Shown in pieces: positions 1 to 8,969 of a stretch of 56,642 nucleotides of DNA (position 1 is its first letter; each line of letters starts with the position of its first letter). The notes under the pieces were generated by a model. The model saw only the letters and a list, made by a program, of their open reading frames with translations. It was not told the origin of the DNA and searched no databases. The DNA is from Noviherbaspirillum aridicola (GTDB lineage: Bacteria > Pseudomonadota > Gammaproteobacteria > Burkholderiales > Burkholderiaceae_D), in assembly GCF_019656455.1 (NCBI RefSeq), contig NZ_BPMK01000023.1, forward strand, positions 1 through 56,642. The letters run 5' to 3'. A program made the translations under genes and the position numbers.

Positions 1-145
1 CAATGGCCACGCTGCGCTCGCCCTTGTCACGAGCGGCGGTGCCGAAGGCGCGGCCGATCTGGCGCGCCACGTCGGCATCGAGGGTTTTGCCGACGATGCC
101 GCGGATGTCGTAGGCTTTGAAAATGCTGGGAGAGAGATTTACCAC
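1..145 (-). CDS. manB: Phosphomannomutase/phosphoglucomutase, N-terminal part (cut by window edge)
   Basis: Only the first 48 codons are in the window; the gene runs off the left edge. The frame opens with a GTG at 145-143 and reads a start residue followed by VNLSPSIFKAYDIRG. The SIFKAYDIRG block (about residues 7-16) is the typical N-terminus of bacterial alpha-D-phosphohexomutases of the ManB/AlgC type, which interconvert mannose-6-P and mannose-1-P (or the glucose forms) for GDP-mannose and exopolysaccharide precursors. The catalytic serine lies beyond the edge and cannot be checked. It is on the same strand as, and downstream of, wzc and wza, which fits an exopolysaccharide locus. No in-frame ATG lies nearby upstream, so GTG is the best start. 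The choice between algC, manB and pgm is not resolvable here. Confidence 0.8.
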   Translation of the reverse strand, partial: MVNLSPSIFKAYDIRGIVGKTLDADVARQIGRAFGTAARDKGERSVAI

Positions 146-210
146 GATGTTGGATCCAGTTTCAGTCGTTCTAGGTAGCGGAAGGCTTATGCATGCCCCC
201 TCGTGAAAAG

Positions 211-261
211 AAAAAAGCCGCGCCGAATGCGTGGACGTATGTCCATTCACTCGGACGCGGC
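211..261 (-). terminator. Rho-independent terminator after wzc
   Basis: On the minus strand, 14 bases after the wzc stop, a long imperfect stem with outer arms GCCGCG/CGCGGC (about 217-236 with 241-261) is followed at once by a run of T (complement of 211-216). It separates wzc from the phosphomannomutase gene, so the latter probably has its own promoter in 146-210. Confidence 0.8.
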
Positions 262-274
262 AGTCTCGTCGGGC

Positions 275-2551
275 TCAGGAAGCTTCGATGAGCGGAGTGT
301 TGCCGGCGGGGCGCTGGTTGTAGGAGCGGCCACCGTAGGTGTAGCCGTAGCCGTAGCCATAGCGACCGGGACGAACCTTCAGGTCGTTGAACAGGACGCC
401 CTTGGCTTCGAGTCCGGCCTGCGCGAGACGCTTCATCGATTCGTTGATCTCGCCCGGCGTCGTCACGCCCGCGCGGGTCATGATGTAGATCGCCCCGACA
501 TGTGCGCCGATGATCATTGTGTCGGCGACCGCGAGGATCGGCGGCGCGTCGACCAGCACCAGGTCATAACGCGCCGACAGCTCCTGCAGGAAGGCGCCGA
601 AGTTCGGACGCAGCAGCAGTTCGGACGGGTGCTGCGGCAGGGTGCCGGTGGTGATGAAGTCGAGGTTTTCGATCACGTCATGATGAATCACCTGGTCGAG
701 GCGGCGTGCGCCGGCGATGGCATCGGAAAGGCCGTCATGCCGGCCGAAGCCGAAGTACAGATGCAGCAGGCCGTTGCGCAGGTCGCCGTCGATCAGGAGC
801 ACACGCTTGCCGGTGGCAGCCATGATGGCGGCCAGGTTGGCCGACACGAAGGACTTGCCCATCCCCGGCGTTGCGCCGCTGATCAGAACGATGTTGTTCT
901 TGAAGCTGGGCATCGCATACTGGAGCGCGGTGCGGAAGTTGCGCAGGCTTTCCACGGCCACGTCGCCGGAGGACACGTTGGCAAGCAGCGGCACCTTCTG
1001 GTGTTTCGCATTGACCTGCTGGTAGAGCTCCCGCTGCTTCTTGCTGTGCGGGATGGTGGCGTACACCGGCACGCCTGCGATCTGCTCCAGCTGCTCCGGG
1101 GTGTCGATGCTGCCGGTGAGCGACTTGCGGAAGAAGGCCGCGACGACGCCGAAGAACAGGCCAGCCATCAGCGCGAGCGCGAGAATCACCGGGCGGTTCG
1201 GCTTCACCGGCTTCTCCGGCACCATCGGCGGATCGACCAAGCGGACATTGCTCACCTTGCCGACGGTGATCAGGCGCATCTGCTGGGCGGTATTGAGCAG
1301 CTGCGTGTAGAGGTCGGTGTTGACCTTGACTTCGCGCTGCAGGCGCAGCAGGTTCTGCTCGATCTGCGGCAGCTGCTTGATGTGGTCGTTCATTGCGTTG
1401 ATCTGGCCGTTGATCTCGCGCAGCTGCATGTCGATGCCCTGCACCGCGGGGTGATCATCGGTGTAGCGCGCGAGAAGCTCGATCTTCTTCTGCTGCAGCT
1501 CCAGCTTCCTCAGCTTGGCCGCCGAAGACTGCTGCAGGCTGAGCTTCGACTCTTCACCCAGGTCGACGGTGCCGTTGGCGTTGCGGAACGCGTTGTACTT
1601 GGCCTCGGCCTGCTCCAGCTGGGTCTTGATCTCCGGCAGCTGCTTGTTCAGGTAGGCCAGCGACTTTTCCGCATCCTCGGTCTGACGTGCGGCGTTCTGC
1701 TTGACGTACTCCTTGCCGATCTCATTCAGTACGGTATGCACGAAAGCCGGGTTCGAGCCCTGCAGGGAGACGCCGATCACGCCAGACTGCTTGCCCCCGA
1801 GTTCCTGCACCTTGAGACCGCTCTGGATACCCTCGATGGTGGCCAGGCGGGAAGCGCGGCTCATGAGGAATTCAGCGCCCGGCTTCGCGTCGAGGCGGTC
1901 GACGCGGACTTCGATCGTGCCCTTGGGCAGTTCGAAGATCGCGGTCTCGCCGACCTTGGCCCTGAGGTCGATGCCCTGCTCCTTCTGCGTCAGCCGATAG
2001 CCGCCGTTGCCTTCGGCGATGACGACGAATTCGCGGTTGAGCAGCGCATCGGGCACATTGAACACCGCCGCGTCGATGCGCTCGGCGCCCCAGGCGAAAC
2101 CGCCGTATCCGAGCACGCCCGGATTCGACAGCTTCTGGTTGCGGTCAGCGATCCAGCGCCCGATGACCGGGAAATACTTGGGCCCGGCATTGATGTAGAG
2201 GCGCAGGTTGTCCGTGGCGCGGGAGACGACGAGGCGCGACTGGACAAGCTCCATTTCGGCGAGCGCGGAAGTCTTGACGTCGAACATCGACTGCAGGTCG
2301 CCCACGATGTTCTGCGAGCGCTGCTGGCCTTCTTCCTCGACATGGATCAGCATGCTCGCCTGGTAGACCGACTTCGCCGTAAAGGCATAGACGGCGCCGA
2401 GCAGGGTGACGACGACGGCAATCGTCGCGATCAGCCAGCGGCTCTCCCACAGGACGTCGAGATAGGTGCCCAGTTCGGCTTCTTTCTTTTCTTCCGGCCG
2501 GTACACGGGAACGGGACCGGTCAACTGAGGGGGGATCGGATGGTTCATCAT
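275..2551 (-). CDS. wzc: Wzc/EpsB-type polysaccharide co-polymerase and tyrosine autokinase
   Basis: 758 aa inner-membrane protein that controls chain length and export of a surface polysaccharide together with the Wza-like channel encoded just upstream. A Wzz-type N-terminal domain starts at about residue 25, with membrane segments at about 38-57 and 453-473 flanking a long periplasmic coiled-coil region. The second segment is preceded by the proline-rich DPPMVPEKPVKPNRP typical of the family. The cytoplasmic BY-kinase domain shows Walker A SGATPGMGKS (558-567), Walker A' LIDGD (586-590) and Walker B LVLVD (664-668). The tail carries six tyrosines (731, 733, 735, 737, 739, 744), the usual autophosphorylation cluster. 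Two adjacent ATGs exist (2551 and 2548). Full family length; no defects seen. Confidence 0.95.
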   Translation of the reverse strand: MMNHPIPPQLTGPVPVYRPEEKKEAELGTYLDVLWESRWLIATIAVVVTLLGAVYAFTAKSVYQASMLIHVEEEGQQRSQNIVGDLQSMFDVKTSALAEMELVQSRLVVSRATDNLRLYINAGPKYFPVIGRWIADRNQKLSNPGVLGYGGFAWGAERIDAAVFNVPDALLNREFVVIAEGNGGYRLTQKEQGIDLRAKVGETAIFELPKGTIEVRVDRLDAKPGAEFLMSRASRLATIEGIQSGLKVQELGGKQSGVIGVSLQGSNPAFVHTVLNEIGKEYVKQNAARQTEDAEKSLAYLNKQLPEIKTQLEQAEAKYNAFRNANGTVDLGEESKLSLQQSSAAKLRKLELQQKKIELLARYTDDHPAVQGIDMQLREINGQINAMNDHIKQLPQIEQNLLRLQREVKVNTDLYTQLLNTAQQMRLITVGKVSNVRLVDPPMVPEKPVKPNRPVILALALMAGLFFGVVAAFFRKSLTGSIDTPEQLEQIAGVPVYATIPHSKKQRELYQQVNAKHQKVPLLANVSSGDVAVESLRNFRTALQYAMPSFKNNIVLISGATPGMGKSFVSANLAAIMAATGKRVLLIDGDLRNGLLHLYFGFGRHDGLSDAIAGARRLDQVIHHDVIENLDFITTGTLPQHPSELLLRPNFGAFLQELSARYDLVLVDAPPILAVADTMIIGAHVGAIYIMTRAGVTTPGEINESMKRLAQAGLEAKGVLFNDLKVRPGRYGYGYGYTYGGRSYNQRPAGNTPLIEAS

Positions 2552-2653
2552 AGGATTGTTTGCTCTTGGTTGATTCTTACGTGATCGGGGACGCGTGATG
2601 GCGGCCGCGCGACGGGGCGTACCGCTGCGCCCCGTCCGACTGCCTCGGCCGCG

Positions 2654-3829
2654 TCAGCGGGCCGGTCCGACTGCGCCGACTGCCGAAGACAGCGCGCCCG
2701 GGAGGATCAGGCTGATGGCGCGGTGCCAGTTGGCCAGCGGCGTCGCGGCGACGTACACGACATCCTTCGGACTCAGCTCGAAGCCTTCCGCCATCGCGAG
2801 CGCGCCGGGGCTGCGCCCGTCGAGCTGGTACACGACCTGATCGGTGCCGTTCTTGCGGATCACATAGATCTGGCTGCCGTCGCCGCTGGTGGGGTTGATG
2901 CCACCGGATTCGCCGAGCGCTTCGTTCAGCGTCAGGCGGCCGTTGTACATCGGCAGCGCACGCGGGCTGACCACTTCGCCGGACACGAACACCTTGCTTT
3001 CGTCGCGGGAACGGACACGCACCACGTCGCCGTTGGCGAGAATGATGCTGCCGGGATTGACGCCGCGCTGCACGAGCTGCGGCAGGTTCACGTGATAGTT
3101 GACGCCGTTGCGGTTCACCACGACCTGGCTCTGGTCACCGGTAGGCAGCACGCCGCCGGCGCGGTTGATCGCCTCCACCAGCGTCATCGGGATGTCGTTG
3201 ATCGCCTGCAGGCCCGGGTTCTTGACCTCGCCGTCCACGTAGACGCGCTTGCTGCGGTACGACTGCACGCGCAGGGTCACCTTCGGCTGCCGCAGGTACT
3301 TGGAGAGCTTGCTGGTCAACAGGTTGCGCGCCTGGTCCTGGGTCAGGCCGGCCACCTTGATCGGGCCGGCGTAGGGAAACTGGATCATGCCCTCATGGTC
3401 GACGATGAAGCCGGCCGGAGGCGCAGTCGTGGCGGAGGTCGAGGCGTCGGAGCCGGTGCCCGCCGGGATGCCCGCGGCGGTCGTTGCGGAGCTGCTGAGT
3501 TCGGGATGGTCCCAGACGACGACCGACAGCACGTCGCCGCTGTCGATGGTGTACGGCGCCGGTTTGCCGAGAAGCGCGCTGATGTCCTGGCTGACCTGCT
3601 TTTCGCGCAGGTCGCGCTCCATCTTCACGAGTTGCGGGGTGATCGGTTTGAGCACTGCGTTCATCTCCTCCGCGGACGCGGCAGCGGAGTCGGGCGCGCT
3701 GGAGCCCGAGGATGCGGCCGGGCGGTTGAAGTGCAAGCCGGGCGAAACCGACGCGCAACCGGCAGCCAGCAACGGCATGAGAAGAACGACGCTCCAGCGT
3801 TTTGCAGATGCCTTGGAAGAGAACTTCAT
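2654..3829 (-). CDS. wza: Wza-type outer-membrane polysaccharide export lipoprotein
   Basis: 391 aa. A short basic N-terminus and hydrophobic stretch end in the lipobox LAAGC, with the lipidated cysteine at residue 25. A low-complexity Ser/Ala region (about 38-52) precedes the poly-export domain (about 90-190, including PYTIDSGDVLSVVVWDHPEL). Two SLBB repeats follow, with similar cores RVYVDGEVKNPG (195-206) and KVFVSGEVVSPR (279-290). The end, ATPLANWHRAISLILPGAL (362-380), matches the amphipathic helix that forms the outer-membrane pore in Wza. It is therefore the probable exit channel for the polymer handled by the downstream Wzc-like kinase; the two genes are 102 bp apart on one strand. 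A 471-bp upstream region probably holds the operon promoter. I did not assign it to a particular EPS or capsule system. Confidence 0.92.
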   Translation of the reverse strand: MKFSSKASAKRWSVVLLMPLLAAGCASVSPGLHFNRPAASSGSSAPDSAAASAEEMNAVLKPITPQLVKMERDLREKQVSQDISALLGKPAPYTIDSGDVLSVVVWDHPELSSSATTAAGIPAGTGSDASTSATTAPPAGFIVDHEGMIQFPYAGPIKVAGLTQDQARNLLTSKLSKYLRQPKVTLRVQSYRSKRVYVDGEVKNPGLQAINDIPMTLVEAINRAGGVLPTGDQSQVVVNRNGVNYHVNLPQLVQRGVNPGSIILANGDVVRVRSRDESKVFVSGEVVSPRALPMYNGRLTLNEALGESGGINPTSGDGSQIYVIRKNGTDQVVYQLDGRSPGALAMAEGFELSPKDVVYVAATPLANWHRAISLILPGALSSAVGAVGPAR

Positions 3830-4300
3830 GTCTTTACCCCACTTGATGAATACGGATCAGCCATTCCGAAGCCTGGCCTTGAAAGTCGTTTTTATAACGG
3901 CGTCGCAAGCGGTCGGACCCGGGCTGATGAGCTGTACCGGAAACCGAAAATCGTTGCCATACAGCCACTTAAACTTAACTGATATACAACTCTACGTTCC
4001 CGTTTTAGGCCTGTTTTGAGGCTTATCAACGTGAAACAAGATTGAAATTGGCCCTGTCCGAAAGCGTTGCAAAGTGTTCGCACGCCCGTTTTTTCAGCTT
4101 GAAACGCAAGCGCGAAGCCGTTGGAATTGCTGTCCGGTGATGACGTGCTGCGGCTCCGCGACAGTAGTCAAGATAGGGCACGGGGCTCTCGCGGTCTTGC
4201 GCTAGAGCACCTGCCCGCAGGGCAAGACTTAATCTTGATTAAAGATGTTGCCGGGAGGCGCCCGCGCCGCGCGGAAGCGGCTGCGGGGCAAGAGAGGCGG
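3830..4300. promoter_or_regulatory. 471-bp non-coding region upstream of the exopolysaccharide genes
   Basis: No plausible gene is present. The segment next to wza (about 3840-4110) is relatively AT-rich compared with its surroundings, as expected of a regulated promoter region; I cannot fix -35/-10 boxes with confidence. Near 4230 there is a short palindrome (separate entry), and TGCCC-GCA-GGGCA at about 4214-4226 could form a small hairpin downstream of the permease gene. The permease gene transcribes into this region from the other side. Confidence 0.5.
4231..4244. repeat. Short palindrome TTAATC-TT-GATTAA
   Basis: A perfect 6-base inverted repeat with a two-base centre in the space between wza and the permease gene. 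It is AT-only in an otherwise GC-rich stretch, so it could be a regulator site for the polysaccharide genes, but it lies about 400 bp from the wza start. Function unknown. Confidence 0.35.
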
Positions 4301-6808
4301 TCAGCTGCCGCGCAGCGTCGCCAGCGGGGGGTGGCGCAGCACGCCGCGCAGGCCGGCCCAGCCGCCGGCGAATGCGCAGACGCAGCCGGCGGCGAGGCCG
4401 GCAACCCAGACGAGCGGGCTGAATGCCCATTCGAAGTTGAATACGTAGCGGGAAAGCGCCCAGCCGACGGCGGCCGCGCCGGTGGCGGCCAGCAGGCCCG
4501 AGAGCGCGCCGACCATTGCGAACTCCATCCACTGCGCCCGCGACAATTGCGCGCGGGTGGCGCCCAGCGCGCGCAGCAGGCCCGACTCGCGGATGCGCTC
4601 GTCCTGCGAACCGAGCAGCGCCGCATACAGCACGAGCACGCCGGCGGCGAGCGTGAAGACGAACAGGAATTCGACCGCCACCACCACCTGGTCGAGCACC
4701 GACTGCATCTGCCTGATCATGCTGCCGACATCGACCACCGTCAGATTGGGAAACGCCTGGGTGAGATCGCCGACGAGCGTCGCCTTGGCTTCGGGCAGGT
4801 GAAACGCGGTGATCCAGGTCTGCGGCATGTCGCGCATGATCGCGGGATTGAGGATCACGAAGAAGTTCACGCGCATCGATCCCCACTCCAGCTTGCGCAG
4901 GCTGGTCACGGGGGCTTCCACCTGCTGGCCGCCGATGTCGAATTGCAGACGGTCTCCGAGACGCAGGCCAAGCGTCTTGGCCAGGCCCTCCTCCACTGAT
5001 GCGGCCGGCCCGCTGTCGTCGAACCACTGCCCGGCTGATATCCGGTTCTGCGACGGCATGGTGCGCATCGTCGACAGGTTGAATTCACGGTCCACCAGGC
5101 GACGCGCCCGGTCCTCGACGTAAGTGTCTCCGGTGACGGGCTTGCCGTTGATGCCGACCAGGCGGCCGCGGATCATCGGATACAGTTGTGCATCCTCGAT
5201 GCCGGCGGCATTGAGCCTGCTCTCGAACTCCGCCTTCTGTTCCGGCTGGATATTGATCACGAAACGGTTGGGCGCGTCGGGCGGCGTGGCATTGCGCCAG
5301 GCCGCGAGCAGGTCGCCTCGAACCACGGTCAGCAGCAGCAAGGCCATCAGTCCGAGCGAGAGCGCGACGGTTTGCACGACTGTTGCGCCGGTGCGCCGCT
5401 GCAGCCCGGTGATGGCGAAACGCCAGCCGGGATGCGTGACATGGCCGCGCAGGAGGCGCAGGGCGCGCAGGCTGAGCCAGCCGAGCAGTGCGAACGCCGC
5501 GAAGCCGCCGATGAATCCGCCCGCGGTCAGCAGCGCGAGCTTGATATCCCGCGTCTGCCACACCAGCAGGCCGATGAACACCGAGAGGCCGAGCACGTAG
5601 CTTGCGAGCGTGGCGGGCCGGGGCGGATCCTGCTCGCGTCGTATCACGCGGTTGTGCGGCACGTTGCGCAGCTGCAGGACGGGCGGCAACGCAAAACCGA
5701 CCAGGAGCAGAATGCCGGTGGCGATGCCCTGCAGGGCGGGCATGAAGGTCGGCGGCGGCAGGGTGTCGGTCACGAGCCGGCCCAGCCATTCGAGCAGCAC
5801 ATAATGGGCGGCGAAGCCCACGGCGATGCCGAGCAGCCCGCCGGCGATACCCACCGCGAGGAATTCGAGGAGATAGATCTCGGTCACCTGCCGCTGGGTC
5901 AGGCCGAGGCAGCGCAGCATCGCGCACGCGTCGATGTGCCGAAGCATGAAGCGGCGCGCGGCCATGGCAATGGCGACGGCGGCCAGCATCGCCGACAGCA
6001 GGCTGACCAGTGCCAGGAACTGCTCCGCGCGGTCGAGCGTGGCACGCATTTCGGGACGGCCGGATTCGAGCGACTCGACCCGCACGCCCTTGAGGTTTTC
6101 ATCGCGGATCTGCCTGGTCACCCAGCCGTGGAAGGCCTGCACATCCTGCGGCGCGCCGGCCAGCAGCAGGCGGTAGGTGACCCGCGAGCCACCCTGGATC
6201 AGGCCGGTGGCCTCGAGGTCGGCGAGCGGGAGCATGACGCGCGGCGCGAAATTGATGAAGCCGGCGCCCCGGTCCGGCTCCACGGCGATCGCGGCCGCCA
6301 CCCTGAAGCTGCTTTCGCCCAGGCGCAGGCTGTCACCGACGGCGATGCCGAGCGCCGAAAGCACGGCCGGGTCGGCCCACACCGTGCCCGGCCCGGGAAT
6401 GCCGTTCGCCGCGGTGCCGCCGCCCGCCCTGTCGGCGGGATCTTCGAGTTTCATGGCGCCGCGCAGCGGATAGCCGGGCGAGACTGCCTTGACCGAGGCG
6501 AGCTGGGAGCGCACGTCATCGCCCTGCCCCGCCAGCGCCATGCTCGGGAAGGTCGTCGTGTCCGCCACGCGCAGCCCGCGGCGCACCGCTTCAGCGCGCC
6601 ATGCCTGGCTCACCGGCCGGTCGGCGTTGATCACGAGGTCGCCGCCCAGCAGCTGGTGCGCATCCCGGTTCAGTCCGGCGCGCATGCGGTCGACAAAGAA
6701 ACCGACGGAAGACAGGGACGCCACGGCGACGACGAGCGCCAGCAAAAGGAAACGCAACTCACCCGCGCGCCAGTCGCGGCGCGTCATCAGCAATGCCTGG
6801 AAGAGCAT
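4301..6808 (-). CDS. FtsX-like ABC transporter permease (YbbP type)
   Basis: 835 aa if started at the ATG at 6808, which overlaps the stop of the DUF4126 gene by one base (TGATG), a typical coupled arrangement; another ATG at 6787 is possible. The N-terminal membrane segment is at about 17-38 (RFLLLALVVAVASLSSVGFFV), followed by a periplasmic MacB-PCD-like domain and two FtsX-type four-helix permease blocks, one central and one at the C-terminus. Length and the duplicated permease layout match E. coli YbbP, predicted to extract or release lipids or envelope-bound substrates with an ABC ATPase (YbbA). No ATPase gene lies next to it here, which differs from the ybbA-ybbP pair. The permease assignment is secure; the substrate is unknown. 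Confidence 0.88.
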   Translation of the reverse strand: MLFQALLMTRRDWRAGELRFLLLALVVAVASLSSVGFFVDRMRAGLNRDAHQLLGGDLVINADRPVSQAWRAEAVRRGLRVADTTTFPSMALAGQGDDVRSQLASVKAVSPGYPLRGAMKLEDPADRAGGGTAANGIPGPGTVWADPAVLSALGIAVGDSLRLGESSFRVAAAIAVEPDRGAGFINFAPRVMLPLADLEATGLIQGGSRVTYRLLLAGAPQDVQAFHGWVTRQIRDENLKGVRVESLESGRPEMRATLDRAEQFLALVSLLSAMLAAVAIAMAARRFMLRHIDACAMLRCLGLTQRQVTEIYLLEFLAVGIAGGLLGIAVGFAAHYVLLEWLGRLVTDTLPPPTFMPALQGIATGILLLVGFALPPVLQLRNVPHNRVIRREQDPPRPATLASYVLGLSVFIGLLVWQTRDIKLALLTAGGFIGGFAAFALLGWLSLRALRLLRGHVTHPGWRFAITGLQRRTGATVVQTVALSLGLMALLLLTVVRGDLLAAWRNATPPDAPNRFVINIQPEQKAEFESRLNAAGIEDAQLYPMIRGRLVGINGKPVTGDTYVEDRARRLVDREFNLSTMRTMPSQNRISAGQWFDDSGPAASVEEGLAKTLGLRLGDRLQFDIGGQQVEAPVTSLRKLEWGSMRVNFFVILNPAIMRDMPQTWITAFHLPEAKATLVGDLTQAFPNLTVVDVGSMIRQMQSVLDQVVVAVEFLFVFTLAAGVLVLYAALLGSQDERIRESGLLRALGATRAQLSRAQWMEFAMVGALSGLLAATGAAAVGWALSRYVFNFEWAFSPLVWVAGLAAGCVCAFAGGWAGLRGVLRHPPLATLRGS

Positions 6809-7392
6809 CAGGTACTCAGCTTTCGGAACAGCCACCGCATGCCGCGCCAGAGCTTGGGCATCAGCCAGATGGCAACAAGGAAAAAGACGACGAGAATGGC
6901 AAACAGCAGCCAGGGATGATAAAACGCCGCGAACAGCGCCCCCACCACCGCCACATCCTCCGAGAACGAGGCGGCCCAGTTGCTGAAGGGTTCTGGCGAG
7001 GTATTGATGAGCGCGCGGCTGCCGGCCTTGGTCAGGTGCGCGCCGGCCGCGAAGGTGCCGCCCAGCAGTCCGGCGACGGCCGTCCACTCGGGCGCCATGT
7101 CGCCCAGCGCCGCGGCACCGAGCACCGCGCCCGCCGGGACCCGGATGAAGGTCTGCACCGCATCCCAGGCCGAGTCGATGCCGGGCACCTTGTCGGCGAG
7201 GAATTCAACCACGAACAACATGCCGGTGACGGCGAGCACCCAGGGCGACTGCAAAACCTCCAGCGCGGGCGGCAGATCGATCCACCCCGCCCTGCCGAAC
7301 CAGCCGGCAAGAAACAGGGTCATGTAAAGTCGTATCCCGCTCGCCCACGACATCCCGCCCGCGAGCGCAGCAGCCGACAGGGTTTCGGCCAT
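6808..7392 (-). CDS. DUF4126 family membrane protein
   Basis: 194 aa, strongly hydrophobic, with several membrane segments (for example about 27-47, 60-75, 95-125 and 160-185) and glycine-rich loops such as GGMSWASGIRLY. I recognise the DUF4126 pattern; no biochemical role is known for the family. The start is the ATG at 7392, since GGAGGT lies 5 bases upstream of it; an in-frame GTG 12 bases earlier would place this site inside the gene. Its stop overlaps the start of the FtsX-like permease gene, so the two are probably translated from one transcript and may act together in the envelope. Confidence 0.8.
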   Translation of the reverse strand: MAETLSAAALAGGMSWASGIRLYMTLFLAGWFGRAGWIDLPPALEVLQSPWVLAVTGMLFVVEFLADKVPGIDSAWDAVQTFIRVPAGAVLGAAALGDMAPEWTAVAGLLGGTFAAGAHLTKAGSRALINTSPEPFSNWAASFSEDVAVVGALFAAFYHPWLLFAILVVFFLVAIWLMPKLWRGMRWLFRKLST

Positions 7393-7462
7393 GGCTACCT
7401 CCACGTTCTGGCGCTCGCCGGATGCCGGCAGATCGCCCTTGCTTCAGCGGTGCTGCCCGCCG

Positions 7463-8476
7463 CTATTGCGCGAAGAAGGCATCGACTTCAGCCATCAGCC
7501 TGCGCTTGTCCTGCTCCGGCAGGAAGGAAGCGGCAAAGCTGTCGCGCGCCAGCTGGCGCGCATGCCGCTGGTCCAGCGGCAGCACCGAAAACATTTCCGT
7601 GAAATTGTCGTTCACGTATCCGCCGAAATAGGCGGGGTCGTCCGAATTGATGGTAACGGTCAGGCCCGCATCGAGCAGGCGCTGGAGATTGTGGTCCGCC
7701 GCGCGGTCGAACACCCGCAGCTTGACGTTGGACAGCGGGCAGACGGTCAGCGGCACCTTGTCGCGCGCCAGCCGCTGCGTGAGTTCGGCATCCTCGAGGC
7801 AGCGCACGCCGTGGTCGATGCGCTCGACCTTCAGCACGTCGAGCGCGGTGCGGATGTATTCCGGCGGCCCTTCTTCGCCGGCATGCGCAACCAGTCGCAG
7901 GCCGAGTTCGCGGCAGCGTGCGAACACGCGCGCGAACTTCTCCGGCGGATGGCCGCGCTCGGATGAATCCAGTCCGACGCCGATGAACTTGTCGCGGTAG
8001 GGCAGCGCCTGTTCGAGCGTGGCGAAGGCATCCTCTTCCGACAGGTGGCGCAGGAAGCACATGATGAGCGCGCCGCTCATGCCCCACTCCGTCGCGGCGT
8101 CCTGCAGCGCGCGATGGATGCCGCTGATGACGGTGCCGAAATCGACGCCGCGTTCGGTGTGCGTCTGCGGATCGAAGAACAGCTCGGCATGCCGCACGTT
8201 GTCGGCATGCGCGCGCCCGAGATAGGCGCGGGTCATGTCGTAGAAGTCCTGCTCCTTGAGCAGGACGCTGGCGCCGGCGTAGTAGATGTCGAGGAAGGAC
8301 TGCAGGTCGGTGAAGGCATAGGCGCGCCGCAGTTCGTCGACCGAGCTGTACTTGAGCGTGACCCCGTTGCGCTCGGCCAGAGCGAAAATCAGCTCCGGTT
8401 CGAGCGAACCTTCTATGTGCATGTGCAGCTCCGCTTTCGGCATTTTCTCCAGCAGCTGGCGCAGGCTCGCATCCAT
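7463..8476 (-). CDS. Adenine deaminase of the adenosine deaminase family
   Basis: 337 aa metal-dependent deaminase. Metal ligands and catalytic residues are visible: HMH (18-20, in [15 protein letters not shown]), [11 protein letters not shown] beginning at H198, and SDDPAYFGG with D279-D280. The stretches [47 protein letters not shown] and [11 protein letters not shown] agree closely with my memory of the Pseudomonas aeruginosa enzyme PA0148, which was shown to act on adenine rather than adenosine. I therefore favour adenine to hypoxanthine plus ammonia (purine salvage) over the commonly copied label adenosine deaminase. It is transcribed away from the DksA-like gene and 70 bp upstream of the DUF4126 gene. 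The family is certain; the substrate is inferred. Confidence 0.85.
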   Translation of the reverse strand: MDASLRQLLEKMPKAELHMHIEGSLEPELIFALAERNGVTLKYSSVDELRRAYAFTDLQSFLDIYYAGASVLLKEQDFYDMTRAYLGRAHADNVRHAELFFDPQTHTERGVDFGTVISGIHRALQDAATEWGMSGALIMCFLRHLSEEDAFATLEQALPYRDKFIGVGLDSSERGHPPEKFARVFARCRELGLRLVAHAGEEGPPEYIRTALDVLKVERIDHGVRCLEDAELTQRLARDKVPLTVCPLSNVKLRVFDRAADHNLQRLLDAGLTVTINSDDPAYFGGYVNDNFTEMFSVLPLDQRHARQLARDSFAASFLPEQDKRRLMAEVDAFFAQ

Positions 8477-8558
8477 GTTTTTCCCTTCCGCATCGTTCCG
8501 TTGTTCGCTTTACAGCTGGCATTGTACGGTCAACGCGGAGAATTTGCGCAGCGCCCTC

Positions 8559-8957
8559 CTACAGGGTGGGGCCGCGTCCGCCCCCGGCCTCATGCGACTT
8601 TTCGTACCTCTCCTGACAGGGTGCGCAGCGCTCGGCCGCCGGCTGGACCTGCAGGCGTTCGAACGGGATGTCGACGCCGCAGTCGACGCAGATGCCGTAG
8701 GTGCCCTCGTTCATCCTCGCATGCGCGCCTTCGATCGCGCGCCTTTCCGCGACGTCCCGCGTGACGGCGGCGTTGTCGAGGTCCATGGTCAGGTGGGCGA
8801 ACGAGGAATCGGCGGAGTCGGGCACTTCTTCGGTCGTCGCGCCGATGTTCTCATCCCGGGTGCGCATTTCGTCATTGAGTTCGACGCGCAGGGCTTCGTA
8901 CCTGTCATCCAGCATCTTCTTCAGTTGGGAAAACTGCTCCCGGCTCAGTTCGGGCAT
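8559..8957 (-). CDS. TraR/DksA-family C4 zinc finger protein
   Basis: 132 aa. A helical, acidic N-terminal part (about 5-80) forms the coiled-coil arm typical of DksA-like proteins, followed by a four-cysteine zinc finger with ligands C90, C93, C111 and C114 (GICVDCG ... CAPCQ). Such proteins bind the RNA polymerase secondary channel and modulate transcription, often with ppGpp. At the coiled-coil tip where DksA has an essential DxxDxA, this protein has DSADSSFAH (47-55), similar but not identical, so full DksA activity is uncertain. It lies 12 bp downstream of the SDR gene on the same strand, probably in one transcript. Confidence 0.85.
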   Translation of the reverse strand: MPELSREQFSQLKKMLDDRYEALRVELNDEMRTRDENIGATTEEVPDSADSSFAHLTMDLDNAAVTRDVAERRAIEGAHARMNEGTYGICVDCGVDIPFERLQVQPAAERCAPCQERYEKSHEAGGGRGPTL

Positions 8958-8969
8958 GGTGTGGCCTCC

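Noticed and set aside
203-2584. Plus-strand open frame of 793 codons opposite wzc
   Set aside because: The minus-strand kinase has all expected motifs; the plus-strand product is low-complexity shadow sequence.
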